A stretch of 64,000 bases of DNA from Persicaria tinctoria (lineage: Eukaryota > Streptophyta > Magnoliopsida > Caryophyllales > Polygonaceae), in contig JBANSL010000004.1 in the NCBI GenBank assembly GCA_037127255.1, positions 13,957,967 through 14,021,966 of the forward strand, given 5' to 3'. The notes under the pieces are model-generated. The model was not told the origin of the DNA and made no database searches. It saw only the letters and a list, made by a program, of their open reading frames with translations. Within the stretch, counting starts at the first letter, position 1; every line of letters begins with the position of its first letter. Positions 9,938 to 22,041 of the stretch are shown piece after piece. Both the position numbers and the translations under genes were made by a program.

Positions 9938-11207
9938 TGATGTCATCCTCAAGCGGAAGAAGAAGGCTCCACCTTGGGAGTCGTTAAAGAAACGACGTTA
10001 ATTATTTTATTAATTATTATTTTATGCAATTAGATTAATAATGTACAAGATTATATCTCCTCTAGATATATCTTGTTCCCTAAGCTTTAGAATTATATCT
10101 TCTTAGGATTTATTTATCTTTAAGTTATTTCATTTATCTTAGATAGAATTAAATCTATCCAAACCTCTTTCCTTTGCAAGGAAGGATTGGTTAGATCTCT
10201 TAGAACTTTATTATAAATTCATGTTACACCCTTTGAATTTAATCAGATTGAAAATTAGAATTGAAGAAACCCTTAACGGAATTAGGGTTCTTCGATTATC
10301 AATCCCAAAGGCTATTTGGCTCATATGTTATTCGGCACTCATCCAATTACAATCATCACCATCACCGTTCTGCACAATCATCATCGTCTTCAACCTCCTT
10401 CGCCGATCACCAAAACCAGCGCATAGGAGAGGAACGCAGCCTTGGTGCCGCCGGTGTCCGAGCTCGCTCTAGCGAGTGCGGCTCCATCGCCGCGTGCGCA
10501 CAAGCCCCCTGTACTCGCGAACCCCGGCTCCCGCTCGCGCGCGCCTGCACCAGCCTCGAGTAGACTCCGTATGGATACCGAGAGCGCGAGGCTGGTGCAG
10601 GCGCGCGCGAGCGGGAGCCGGGGTTCGCGAGTACAGGGGGCTTGTGCGCACGCGGCGATGGAGCCGCACTCGCTAGAGCGAGCTCGGACACCGGCGGCAC
10701 CAAGGCTGCATTCCTCTCCTATGCGCTGGTTTTGGTGATCGACGAAGGAGGTTGAAGACGATGGTGATTGTGCAGAACGGTGATGGTGATGATTGTAATT
10801 GGATGAGTGCCGAATAACATATGAGCCAAATAGCCTTTGGGATTGATAATCGAAGAACCCTAATTCCGTTAAGGGTTTCTTCAATTCTAATTTTCAATCT
10901 GATTAAATTCAAAGGGTGTAACATGAATTTATAATAAAGTTCTAAGAGATCTAACCAATCCTTCCTTGCAAAGGAAAGGGGTTTGGATAGATTTAATTCT
11001 ATCTAAGATAAATGAAATAACTTAAAGATAAATAAATCCTAAGAAGATATAATTCTAAAGCTTAGGGAACAAGATATATCTAGAGGAGATATAATCTTGT
11101 ACATTATTAATCTAATTGCATAAAATAATAATTAATAAAATAATTAACGTCGTTTCTTTAACGACTCCCAAGATGGAGCCTTCTTCTTCCGCTTGAGGAT
11201 GACATCA
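9938..11207. mobile_element. 1.27-kb near-perfect palindrome with LTR-type ends
   Basis: The left arm (9938-10558) and right arm (10587-11207) are reverse complements of each other with only scattered single-base differences. The loop is about 28 bases (10559-10586). The outer ends read TGATGTCATCC and GGATGACATCA, that is TG...CA, and the flanks carry a 5-bp duplication GAGGT (9933-9937 and 11208-11212). Because of the symmetry, both arms give the same frames (starting MKKPLTELGFFDYQ). These are not convincing genes. The 5' sequence of each arm resembles the LTR at 1-997. It was inserted into the LTR at 4819-11649. See findings. Confidence 0.85.
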
Positions 11208-11655
11208 GAGGTGGTTTGGCATTTTTCCAAAAACGTGAAGCAAGAAAGGTAGGGAAGGAGATGGGGGAGGGGTTGGTGTTGAGCTCAATTGGGAAACAAG
11301 CAAGCTGGCTGGGTTGCAGCTCTGCAAGTCAAACGGAAGAGAGGGTGTTTGCTTTGACCGAAAAGAAAAATAATACAAGGGGATAAGACAAGGTTGTGAG
11401 TGGTCCCAATAAATTATGTATACCCGGAACAAATACCGAAACCAACTCTCTCGATCAGTTAGAATTTCAAAATTCCGAGGAAGGGTGTCGCCATGTCAAG
11501 TTAGTTTTTAAAATTTTATTTCAGGTCGGAATTCCGCTCCATGAATTTTAATATCCAAGTTAGCAAGCTTTCCGTTAAATTCCACTTTTAAATTCATTTT
11601 TACTTTCTCTTGTCGAAAAATTAGGATTAAGAAAATCCGAGCCTTTACAAAATGA

Positions 11656-11758
11656 CAACGTCGAAATGAAAGTTGTTGCAACGTGAAATCGAACGTTTCT
11701 ACAACGTCATATTCGACGTTTCATTAACAGCGCTAATCGTGGATTTGTGGTGTATATA
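11656..11758. promoter_or_regulatory. Continuation of the CAACGTC dyad array, then a TATA box
   Basis: Dyads at 11656-11675, 11679-11698 and 11702-11721 start exactly 23 bases apart. A TATA-like GTATATAGG lies about 30 bases beyond (11751-11759), the same order as at 3729-3827. If transcribed to the right it would enter 11.76 kb, but only a tiny frame follows. It is the right half of the array interrupted by the LTR at 4819-11649. Confidence 0.65.
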
Positions 11759-11759
11759 G

Positions 11760-13025
11760 GGTGACCCTTTATTTCCCCTTCAATACATGCTTTGGGGGCT
11801 TTCCATTTTCATGGATTTTCAACGAGAATAGGTTATGCAATTAAGCATTTGTGTTCCTTAATGTTATCACTTTTTTGCAAATAGATGAGAAAAATAATAC
11901 ATATTACGTATAGTCAATATGCTATCCACAATATAAACAACACCAACATGTATAAATTAGACCAAAGTAAACAATCGAGTAATTACCTATATTGGCAAAA
12001 AATAATAGCTCTTTGTAACAATCGAATCCTTTTGCTAGGTTGAATGTGATAATCTATTGTGATACTTTAATTATAAAAGTATATATAACAATGTGATATC
12101 TATCTAAATCAATCTTTAGATATAGATCTATCTATCTATCTATACATACGTACATACATATAACATATCTATAGATAGATCTATCTATATCTATTTATAA
12201 GTAATATCAATTTATCTTAAAAAACAAATTACCCAATTCTAATAATCGGTGCATAAGGCACACTTTATTAATTTATATAATTTTATTAACTAATATACAA
12301 AGTATATTTATATTTTCTTTAATTAGATAGAATAGATATACTTCTAATTAATAATTCATGGCATGATTTAGCAACATGACAATTAGGAAAGTATAAAACT
12401 GTAGTTACCCATTTATATGAAATATCTATACATACATACTAAACTAACCAACATAAATTATTAACAATAATATTTTATCATAATTTATGGAAAGTCTTCC
12501 TAATTAAGCTATAATCTATCTTAACATATTTTAGTAAATTAATAAAAATACAAATAAAAAAATTTCATAACAAAACTTACCAAAAATATTGATAGATAAA
12601 TATTTGATTGATTTTATTTTATTTATATCTAGATTATTTTGATGGAAAGAATTATTTATATCTTCATTAATATTTATTTAAATATATCTCCTCACATATT
12701 TATTTAATTATGTTGTAAATTGTAATTGATATTAATTTATAACTCTATTAGAATATTTTTTTACGTACTGTTATATATTTTTTAAGACGAGGAGTATTTG
12801 TTAATGTATTTAAAAAATATTATGGTTCAATTTTTATAAAAATTCAAAATTTTGAAAATAATATTTGTTTTGAAAAGATAATTTAGACGAAAATTTTCTT
12901 TTTTAATTTGTTAAAACCAATTAATTTTTTTAAATAAAATTATAATTAAAATGGATCGTTACTCTCTCTATTTGATATGTTTTGTGACGATTTTATTCAT
13001 CGAGAAATAAACAATTTTAGTAAGA
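11760..13025. other. AT-rich spacer without genes
   Basis: Very AT-rich text with no coding frame of note. It contains a (TCTA)n-like microsatellite at about 12119-12200. No element ends were found. Confidence 0.5.
12119..12200. repeat. Degenerate (TCTA)n microsatellite
   Basis: TCTATCTATCTATC tracts with ATACATAC interruptions and a mirror-like AGATAGATC block. Confidence 0.75.
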
Positions 13026-13839
13026 AATTTTAATATTTGTTGCAAATAAAAATTGAAATTTGCCATAATTTTCCTAGTAAAAGTAACGACCAAGTGATTC
13101 CCTCGCTAAATAGTTGTTTTAATGACAAAAAAGATTCATCATAAAAGATGATCATATAGCACGGAATTGAATCTTTTCTCGTTAATGAACCTGAGTCATT
13201 TTCTCTATTTTTACTCAAGCCCACAACGACCAAATGATATTTCCTCGTTGATTAATATATTTAGTAACAAACTTTTTCCTCGGTAAAAACTTTTAGCGAT
13301 GAATTAGGATCTCATTCACTACTAAATTTGGCGAGGAATTTAAATTTTGTCGTTAGTAAATTTGCGTACTTTTATCTATTTTCATCCAACCCAATAGCGA
13401 TGAAAATGGAATTTCCTCGCTCATCAATATGTTTAGCGAGAAATTCATTCCTTGAGAAATACATATTTTTAGCGAAAAATTACAATATTTATCACCCATA
13501 AATTTGGCGGGTTTTAATAATATACACCAAACATATAGCGACAAAATATGAAATTCCTCGATAATTTAAATTTTTAGCAATGAAAATATACCTCAATAAA
13601 AGTTCCAAATTCGTCACTAATTTTGTCATGCTTTAGGCGACCACATTCTAATAACAATTAGTGATGAATCAAAAAAATTGTCGCTAAATGTCACATTTAG
13701 CGAGGAATATAGATTACTCACTAAAGTTCACATGTCCTTGTGCGACGACCGGTTATGTTCGTCGCCAAAGGCCACATTTATCGAGGAAAATAATTTGTCG
13801 CTAATGTTTTGGTCACTAATAGGGATTTTTGTTGTAGTG
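13026..13839 (-). mobile_element. Terminal region of a CACTA-like element (one end)
   Basis: The right edge GGGATTTTTGTTGTAGTG (13822-13839) is the reverse complement of a CACTACAAC... CACTA terminus. For about 800 bases inward there are many short motifs of the kind TAGCGAGGAAT and TTGTCGCTAA in both directions, as in CACTA subterminal regions. The partner end is not seen in the window, so the element is truncated, or its other end lies left of base 1. Confidence 0.6.
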
Positions 13840-15030
13840 AGGTAAGTTGAACTTCCACCCTTTTGTGTACAGAATTACCACTTCCACCATTTGAATTTTC
13901 TATCATTTAAAATCTAACCAAACATCTTCTTCTTTTTCCATTAATCGGAAGTACAATTGATGTGAATTTAATTCAAGTGAATTGAATGCTTGAGAATTGC
14001 ACTTCCGACGTTCAACCAAACGAGACCTTAATGGTCTTCTCCCTTCCGGGAGTGGTATTTTGTCGACCGATTTCGCCAGTCGTATGCGTTCTTGGGCTCG
14101 CATCCACGGTGGCTCGCCCTCCTTCCAAGCATCTCCCAAGCAACCTCTCTCTCCCCTTTAATCTCTTTGAATTGCATTCGGGTCAAGAGATTTGAGATCG
14201 TTCTTTGTCGCCTATAGTTTCGATCTCACTTTTTCGGACCATATAATGATTCTACTCCAAAACGATGTTGGTTGAGGAACTGTTTTCTCTAGAGCGTAAT
14301 GGGACCAATGTAGAGGTACACTTGGTGAGCGGGCATTTACAGGCCCTCAAAAGTTCAATTTTTCACTTTTTATATACTATTAAAATTAGAGAAGGGGTTT
14401 TAATCATCCAATTATCTTTGAAATATAATAAAGAGGAGCGAGTTGAGAGCGGATGCTCATCTAGCTGGATGATTTATTTGTAGCTCTTTTGGATAATATT
14501 TACGGCCCTAAACTCTTTTTTTTTGTATGCAATGAGGAGGTGGACATGATCCGTTTTTATTTTATGTAAGATTTAAATATAACTAGAGTCACGCATCTTA
14601 TATATAAAGTCGATTAATAGATTTCTTTGTCCATATAGTCTAGGTTTAATAAAGATTAAATATTCGGATAAAAAAAAGATTAAATATTATATTATAAAAA
14701 TATTAAATGTTATCATTTGAAAATCCTGGATTTGTGAAGGACACTATAGATGCTATTTTTTTATAAAAAAAAATTTTTATGGCTTTGTTTGCTGTAATGA
14801 CTTTGTGTGTCGTAAAATTTCACTAAAAGTAAGTGAGATATGAGAATCTAATTTCTTTTCTGTTTGTAAGCAAATAACATTCTTGAATGTCTTTTAAGCT
14901 AAATTTGAAGTCATTTTGAGTCACTCATTGTTTATATATACTCTTAAAATTTATGAGAACAAGGTTTCTTTAATTATTATATGCAAAAAGGAGGTTAAAG
15001 TGATCGTTGTTTTTTTTTTTTTTGCTTTAA
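13840..15030. other. Spacer, with an about 110-bp sequence present twice
   Basis: 14527-14640 and 14981-15095 share GAGGAGGT/AAGGAGGT starts and the block TCTTATATATAAAGTCGAT. They are about 455 bases apart in direct orientation. GTTTGGTTGAACGTCGG-type text near 13990-14035 (minus) resembles MITE ends, but I could not pair it. No gene is seen. Confidence 0.4.
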
Positions 15031-15685
15031 TTAAGTTATGAAAATAATTGTAGTCACAAGTCTTATATATAAAGTCGATAAATAGATTTCTATTTGAGGG
15101 AATTGCACAAAATAACTCCGACGGCGTGAAAGGATTAGTAGGTTCATCATTGATGAGTAATGAGTAAGAAACTGTCTCAACACATTCTTTAAACCGGGAG
15201 GTAAATTTAGAGTAAAAATCGAATTTATCCATAGTTGCAAAAAGGAAAGGCAATTCTATCATGTCATATGCTTTTTCCATACCGAGTTTGATAGTCAGCA
15301 AACCACATTTAGCTTTTAAGGATCTGAAAGTATGGAAAATTTCGTGTGCAATTAGGATGTTGTCCTAAATAGATTATCATTTGGTGAACGCACCCTAAAG
15401 CGGATGCATCAGTTTGTCTAAGACTTTGGATAACCTAGCTGTAAGGATTTTGGCAATGATTTTATAGATGGTAAAGCATAAGCTGGTAGGCCTATAATGG
15501 TTCACAATAGATGGGTTATCCTTCCTTGGTAAAAGTGTGATAAATGTACGTGTGATTGATTTGGCGTAACAATCTACCCGGTGAGAAAAAAGCCTTAACT
15601 GTTTAATTTAACTATGGAAGAGCCCACCTGGTCCAATAAGTCTGATACCAGGCCCTGGAGTTTTGTCAGCTTTGATGGAGAAAAC

Positions 15686-16430
15686 TAGGGTTGGCATGGT
15701 ACGGTAACCACAAAAAAATGATGATTACCACGTACCAACCACAAACTGGTAGTACGCAAATTTTCATACCACGTACCAACCACAAGTCGTGGTTACCGCA
15801 TATGTGGTAACCACGACTTGTGGTTACCATCGGTATATTACCATGGTTACCAAGCTGTAATTTTATTTGTATTTTTTTGAAACCCCTTGGCTACCTTTCG
15901 GTAGTCATTAAAATTATCGAACGAAAAAATATGGTTATAAAAAATAATATGGTTACCAGCTATTAAAAGTTTAAATAAATCAAGTTTACAACCTAAATTA
16001 CAAACCAATTCAAACCAACCAAGTTCAAAGTCTTGAAACAAACCAAGTTTAATTGTTCAAACATTCAAAATGTTCCTGCAAGTTCAAACACAACAAGTTC
16101 AAAATTTTCAAACATTCAAAATGTTCCTACTGTTCTAGTAGAAAACGTAGAAAGGACCAATTTAGGTCAAAATCAAAACACAAAATATAAATTAAAAACT
16201 TAAAACTTCAAGGTAATAACAATAAAATATTAAATAAATAAATATATATATATATATATACTTGGTAACCATGGTATTCAGATTTCATTACCATTACCGT
16301 ACCACCTTCACGTGGTTACCGCCAAGATGGTTACCACCATGTTGGTTACCACAAGTGTGGTTATCAACATAGTCGGTTTGTGGTTGGTACGTGGTTGGTA
16401 TGGTAATTTTCGTACCATTTGCCAACCCTA
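15686..16430. mobile_element. hAT-type MITE, copy 1 (GGTAACCAC family)
   Basis: The ends are TAGGGTTGGCA and TGCCAACCCTA, with a perfect 8-bp duplication GAGAAAAC (15678-15685 and 16431-16438). Both subterminal regions are packed with GGTAACCAC/GTGGTTACC and GGTACGTGG motifs. The middle is AT-rich and non-coding, with a (TA)n tract at 16243-16260. It sits inside the LINE remnant. A second copy in opposite orientation is at 45691-46401. Confidence 0.9.
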
Positions 16431-16589
16431 GAGAAAACACCGTCTTTAGTTTCTTTTGGAAACTGGTGCAATAAACATTTGGTTGTCATCATGGTTAATT
16501 TCATTCGTGATGGCAACAAGTTTAGGATCGCAAGAAAGGTTGTGATTATAATAGGAATTGAAACGAGTGATGAAGTTGGTCATGAATTT

Positions 16590-17421
16590 TGTTATGTCTA
16601 AACTTGTATATTGTAAAGTTAGGCTTATAGGTGGCATGAGCACTTAGACATATGTTAACTGTAGGACCACTTGAGTGATGAAACAATATGCACCTAAGTA
16701 ACTTGTGATATATGTGACATTGCTCTAAGGTTGCAAGAACCCCTAAATACTTTGGTGTTTAGGTTTGCATCACTTGGCCTATAAGAGTGATGACTATATA
16801 TTATATGTGTTATGTGTGTGTACTGTTTCATCATAGAGTGGCTCAAATCCGGTTATACATAATTGGGCCTATCTGTGTTGGGCCGGATCTTCTTGCTTGG
16901 TTACTTTTGTATTGGGCCCTTCTTGCCGTTGGAGAAGCTCTTGTAACCCTAGCTCAGCTGAGGGCTATATAAGCTTCCTCCAATTACTGTAGCGCCTGAG
17001 CCTCATTCTGTAAAACCCTAGCAGAAAGAAAGAGAGAGGAAGAGAGAGCGGCGACGATGACTCTGATGTGAGCTTCTCCAAGGAAGACGGTGGTTCAAGG
17101 GGTGTCTCTGGTGTTTGACGACCCTATCTCCGTGAGGAACTTCTCCAAGTTCCTCGGTTGCCTTTTCAGGGGGCCTTCCTTTATCTCTTCTCCTCCTTTT
17201 CTGTATTCCAGGTTTGAGGTTCCTAGTTGCTAGTTTTTGTGATCTGCCGCCATAGCCTAACTTGTAACTTGCTTCTGATGCTTAGTGGATACTGGGATCG
17301 GATCTCCCCTCTTGAGATCCCGTAGAGTAGGGTTTAACCCGAACTGTGTTAACAAATCTCGTGTTGTTTTTCTTTTCGTTTTCGTTGTTTACTTGTGTGT
17401 GATGGCGATAAACGAACTTCA
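16590..17421 (+). repeat. 5' LTR of the 16.6-22.9 kb Copia
   Basis: TG...CA, 832 bases. A TATA-like GGCTATATAAGC is at about 16962-16973 and the likely transcript start is some 30 bases on. Ends ACTTCA at 17421, followed by the primer-binding site. Confidence 0.9.
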
Positions 17422-17740
17422 AATTGGTATCAGAGCTTGAGTTGGCTAGATCTGAGATTTGTGGTCTTCGACCTAGGGTTTCGGATCTAGAAATCGCTTT
17501 GAATACTGTTTGTTGCTTCGCTTCCGCTTGTTCTTTTGTTCTTCGTTTTTCACAAAAAAAAACATTATTCAACACAGATTTGTGGGTTTTGCGAAACCCT
17601 AGATCTCCCTTCGATCCACATCTGTAGTTACTGTGTGTTCTGTCCTAGTTACTTGTGTGTTCTAGGGTTTCTTGTGTGTCTTCTTCTCGAACTTTTCCAC
17701 ACTCCGATTACTGACTGTGTGTTGTTCTACAGGTACAAAA

Positions 17741-18519
17741 ATGTCGGATAATGGCATGAGAATCAAACCATTTGATGGTACCACTGATTTCTCTATATGG
17801 CAGCTCAAGCTTAAGGCCATACTCATTAAGGAAAAGTGCTGGAAGACTGTTCTGGGACAGTACCCAGAGGGAGCCACTGATGCAGTTAAGAAAGATTTGG
17901 ATGACACTGCTCATTCAGAGATCTTTATACGTCTTTCTGATGACGTGGCTCGTTAGGTTGTAAGTATTTCTAATCCTAAAGATCTATGGGATACTCTGGA
18001 AACTCTTTACCTGACAAAGTCCTTGCCTAGTCGTATTGCCATCTTGTGTCGTCTGTTTAACTTTAAAATGGACACAAATCAGTCTCTACAGTCAAATTTG
18101 GATAAATTTTTGAGGAGACTCAGGATTTAGAGAGATGTGATAAAAAGGACACAATTAAAGATGAATATTTGGCTATTCTGTTGTTGAATTCTTTGCCACC
18201 TCAGTTTGATGAGTTGAAAGATGTCATCCAGTACAGTCAGGAGTCTATAACTAAAGATAAGATTCTTGAGTCTATTGTGCAAAAGAATGAAAGTCTGAAA
18301 GTGTTTAAGACTAAATCTGACAATAAGGGTGAAACTAAAACTGAGGTTCTTATGGTCAAAGGTAAAAAGAAAAAGAACAACAAACAGAAAAACAAGGATA
18401 AGAAATCTGAGAATGAGGATAAATCTGCTGCTTCATCTTCTAATTCTGATAAAAAGAACAGAAAGTGTCATTATTGTGGTATCTATGGTCATTATATTAA
18501 GGAATGTCATAAGAAATAA
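17741..18519 (+). pseudogene. Copia gag remnant
   Basis: ATG at 17741 opens MSDNGMRIKPFDGTTDFSIW, the start of a Copia gag (capsid) protein. A TAG at 17954-17956 breaks it at about residue 72. Other stops and a frame change follow near 18128-18170. Another frame then continues with LLNSLPPQFDELKDVI, a Lys-rich stretch and a CX2CX4HX4C zinc knuckle (CHYCGIYGHYIKEC) near 18466-18507. TAA at 18517-18519 then separates gag from protease in the same frame. Non-functional as it stands. Confidence 0.85.
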
Positions 18520-21500
18520 AGGGATGAAGCTGAGAAAAGTCAAACTCAATCTGCTGCTGTGCTTGAGTCTCATTATCCCTGTGAATTGCTTGTTGCTAGT
18601 GACTGCCATGCCTTTGATGATTCCTGGATCCGAGATTCAGGATGTATTGTGCACTCTACTCCTAACAAATCTGATTTCAGCTCATTGCAGGTGTTCAATG
18701 GGGGTGAGGTCATGTTAGGTGATCACACCTCCCTTGAAATCAAAGGGGTTGGTAATGTGCCTCTATGTATGTTTGATGGTAAGGGCAGGCTCCTCCAAAA
18801 TGTTAAGGGGGTGCCACAACTGAGGAGGAGATTGCTTTCTGAATCTGTTTTTGATGATATGAGTTTTGATATAAAAATTAAAAATGGTGTTAGGGAGGTC
18901 ATCAAAGATGGAATCACAATTATTAAAAGCATTAAAAAGGGAGGGTTGCACTTTGTCCAGTCCTCACCTGAAGTTAATGTTGCTAGTAATAGTGGCTCCA
19001 TGGATTTGCATCAAACTAAGTTGCTGCATAGTAGGCTAGGTCACATAGGAAATCATGGTATGCGATATCTGTTTAAACATGGCTTAATTGATCATAAACC
19101 TATGCATCTTGACTTCTGTGAAACATGTGTGTTTGGTAAAAAGGTTAAGCATGTTTTTGGTATTTCATCTTATGTTGCTGAAAGGCCTTTAGAATATATA
19201 CATTCTGATTTGTGGGGGCCTGCACAAGTTGAAACCATTAGAGGTAAGAGATATTTTATTACCTTTGTTGATCATTATTCTAGGAAAGTTTGGCTTTATC
19301 TTTTGAGAACCAAAAATGAAGCATGTTCAGACTTTTATAACCTGGAAAAATTTAGTTGAAAATCAAAATGGTAAGAAGATAAAATGTCTCAAAACTGACA
19401 ATGGGGTTGAGTATTGCAATGGTGAATTTGATGATTTCTGTAAGCAACATGGCATTAAAAGACATCTTACTGTTCCTGGTACTCCACAACAAAATGGGAC
19501 AGCTGAGAGAATGAATAGAACATTGTTAGAAAAAGCTAGATGCATGCTTGTTAGTTCTGGTTTGAAACACTCTTTGTGGGGAGAGGTTGTTACAACAACA
19601 GCCTATCTTATCAACAGATCCCCATCTTCTGTGGTGAAATTCAAAACACCATAGGAGATGTGAACTGGGAAGGTACCTAACATGACCTATCTTAGGCCAT
19701 TTGGTTGTGCAGCTTACCCTCATGTTTCACAGGGTAAGTTGCACCCAAGGGCTCAAAAAGGGGTCATGTTAGGCTACCCAGATGGTGTAAAAGGATATAA
19801 GATCCTCCTTATTCAATCTCATGGCTATAAGGTTATCATCTCTAGGAGTGTAACATTCAATGAGTCTGAATTTCCTTTCAAAACAGTACTGAACAAGATG
19901 TCACACAACCTAGACACTTCTACAATTAGAATGACCTTCCACCAGTGGATGGTGAAGAAGAATTTGATATTGGACAATACAGTCCTGCAACAGCTAGTCC
20001 AGATTCCTCTACTCAACCCCTCCAAGAGGGGACTGAACCCAATGAGAATGTTGAGCCTGTTGTGGCTCCTACAAATTCTCAAGATAAATCAAGTGAGGCA
20101 GAAAGCTCACATACTCAACAATTAAGGGAGGGAATTCAACAAAGGGAGTTACATTCTAACCCTAGCTCTTCTTCTTCTACTCATGAATTTATTGCTGATG
20201 ATGCATCTGATTCTGGTGTGATTTCTATTCCTCAGCATGATAATTCTGACTATCAATTAACAAGAGATAGATCTCCTAGGGTGAGAATCCCAAACAAAAA
20301 ATTTCTGAACAATATTGTTGAGTACGGCTTCCTTGCTTCTGAGATTGTTTTGCATCCTTTTGTGCCTGAGACTTATGAGCTTGCTGTTAAATGTGCTGAG
20401 TCTAAACACTGGTTTAAAGCTATGTGTGAAGAAATTTCATCTATGACAGCTAATGAAACTTGGATTCTTGTTAAGAAAACTGAAAAAGCTAGAGTCATTC
20501 AGTGCAGATGGATCTATAAGTTGAAAGAGGGTGTTAATTCTAGTGAACCTCCTAGGTATAAAGCTAGACTTGTGGCTAAAGGGTTTACTCAAAAAGAGGG
20601 CATAGACTATAATGACATATTTGCTCCAGTGGTTAAGTACAAAACTCTGAGATTGTTGCTTGCCATGTCTGCTGTGTATGATTGGGAATTGGAACAAATG
20701 GATGTTAAGACTGCCTTTTTACATGGTGGACTGGATGAAACTATCTATATGTCTCAACAAAAAGGATTTGTAGATAAGTTTAAGCATGAACATGTGTGTT
20801 TGCTGAAAAAATCTATTTATGGGTTAAAACAGTCACCTAGGCAGTGGAACCTGAAATTTGATTCCTGCATGTGTAAGCTTGGTTTCCACAGAAGTGAGTT
20901 TGATAAATGTCTTTATTTCAAAGGTGTTGGTTCTAAGACTCCATTATATGTACTCCTGTATGTTGATGATATACTTATTATTTCAAATTCTAAGATTCTC
21001 ATTGTTGGAGTTAAAAGGGATCTAAAGATGCACTTTGATATGAAAGATCTAGGACAAGCTCAGAAAATTCTTGGTATTAAGATCAACAGAGACAGAAAAA
21101 GAAAACTTATGTGGTTGTCCCAATCTGAATCTGTTCATAAAGTCTTGGATAGGTTTCAAATGACTAATTCTAAATCTGTTGTGGTTCCTCTAGGAGGGCA
21201 TTTAGAGTTGTCTAAGAAACAGTGCCCTACATCCCAATCTGAAATTTTAAAAATGAGCAAAGTGTCTTATGATGTTGTTGTTGGATCTGTCATGTATGCT
21301 ATGCTTTGCACTAGGCTAGATTTTGCTTTTGCTATCAGTGTTTTGAGCAGATATATGTCTAATCCTGGTGAACCTCACTAGAATGCTATGAAATACTTGA
21401 TGAGATATCTTTGTGGCACTGAAAAGAAATGCTTGATGTATACTGAACACAGCTCTAGAAATGATTTGGTTGGATATGTAGATTCTGATTATGCTGGCAA

Positions 21501-21828
21501 CAAAGATAATAGGAAATCTACTTCTGCTTATTATTTCACTTGGGCTGGCAATTGTGTGTCATGGAAATCTCAACAGCAGTCAACTGTAGCTCTCTCTTCC
21601 ACTGAAGCTGAATACATGGATGCTACAGAAGCAACCAAAGAAGCTATTTGGCTCAGAGGTCTCCTTGAGGAGATTGAGAGAAAGACTTATCTGCTTACTG
21701 TGTTTCTTGATAATCAAAGTGCTATCTATTTGTGCAAAGTTCCTCTTTATCATGAAAGAACTAAGCATATAGATGTGAGATTCCATTACATTAGGAAGAA
21801 GGTCAAGCATAAAGCTCTTAATTAATGT
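18520..21828 (+). pseudogene. Copia pol remnant (protease, integrase, RT, RNase H)
   Basis: Protease: DSWIRDSGCIVHSTP, with the DSG active site near 18622-18640. Integrase: the HHCC finger (LLHSRLGH ... CETCVFGK), then catalytic D in HSDLWGP, D in KTDNGVEY and E in GTAERMN. A +1 shift at about 19320-19360 splits the core, and stops follow at 19652 and 19661. A further shift near 19900-19945 precedes the RT frame (19945-21381), which keeps MDVKTAFLHG and LLYVDDILII. A TAG at 21379-21381 separates it from RNase H (21388-21828), which keeps DSDYAG, STEAEY and LDNQSAIY. Four stops and at least two shifts make it dead, though the RT core frame alone is long and open. Confidence 0.9.
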
Positions 21829-22041
21829 GTGCAAGATTAAGAGTGAATTGAATCCTTCTGATTTTGGCACCAAGTTGGTTGTCACAACTGACAAATTTGC
21901 TTACTGTAGGGATGCCCTGCACATTTGGGATGCCCCTTAGCACATGGCACACACCATGGATTGAGGACGGACGGGAGATTCACACCAGAACCCTAAGGTG
22001 GCAGAAGCTGAAGTTCCAATTACAAGTTTAAGAGGGCAATT

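Larger units (their letters stand above)
4819..11649 (-). mobile_element. Long solo LTR (Ty3-type, minus) with nested insertions
   Basis: The left edge reads TGTAACGGCCCGG at 4819 and the right edge ends GAGCCTTTACA at 11649. These are TG...CA ends with a longer terminal inverted repeat (TGTAAMGGCYCGG). The 5-bp target duplication AAATG is perfect (4814-4818 and 11650-11654). The outer parts match the LTR at 23035-27175 in opposite orientation. For example, the block with CATAGGGTAGCCCAGCC and the 'GAGACTGGCCAGCTCGTGAATGC' type text around 5450 corresponds to 26400-26600. No gag, pol, PBS or internal coding region is visible, so it looks like a solo LTR. It is 2.7 kb longer than its relative because of the palindromic insertion, a SINE-like piece and other material at 6.3-9.0 kb. 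It splits the CAACGTC dyad array of the host sequence. Confidence 0.8.

Noticed and set aside
10390..10884. 164-codon minus frame and its plus-strand twin
   Set aside because: Both come from the palindrome symmetry; no known motif and heavy low-complexity text.
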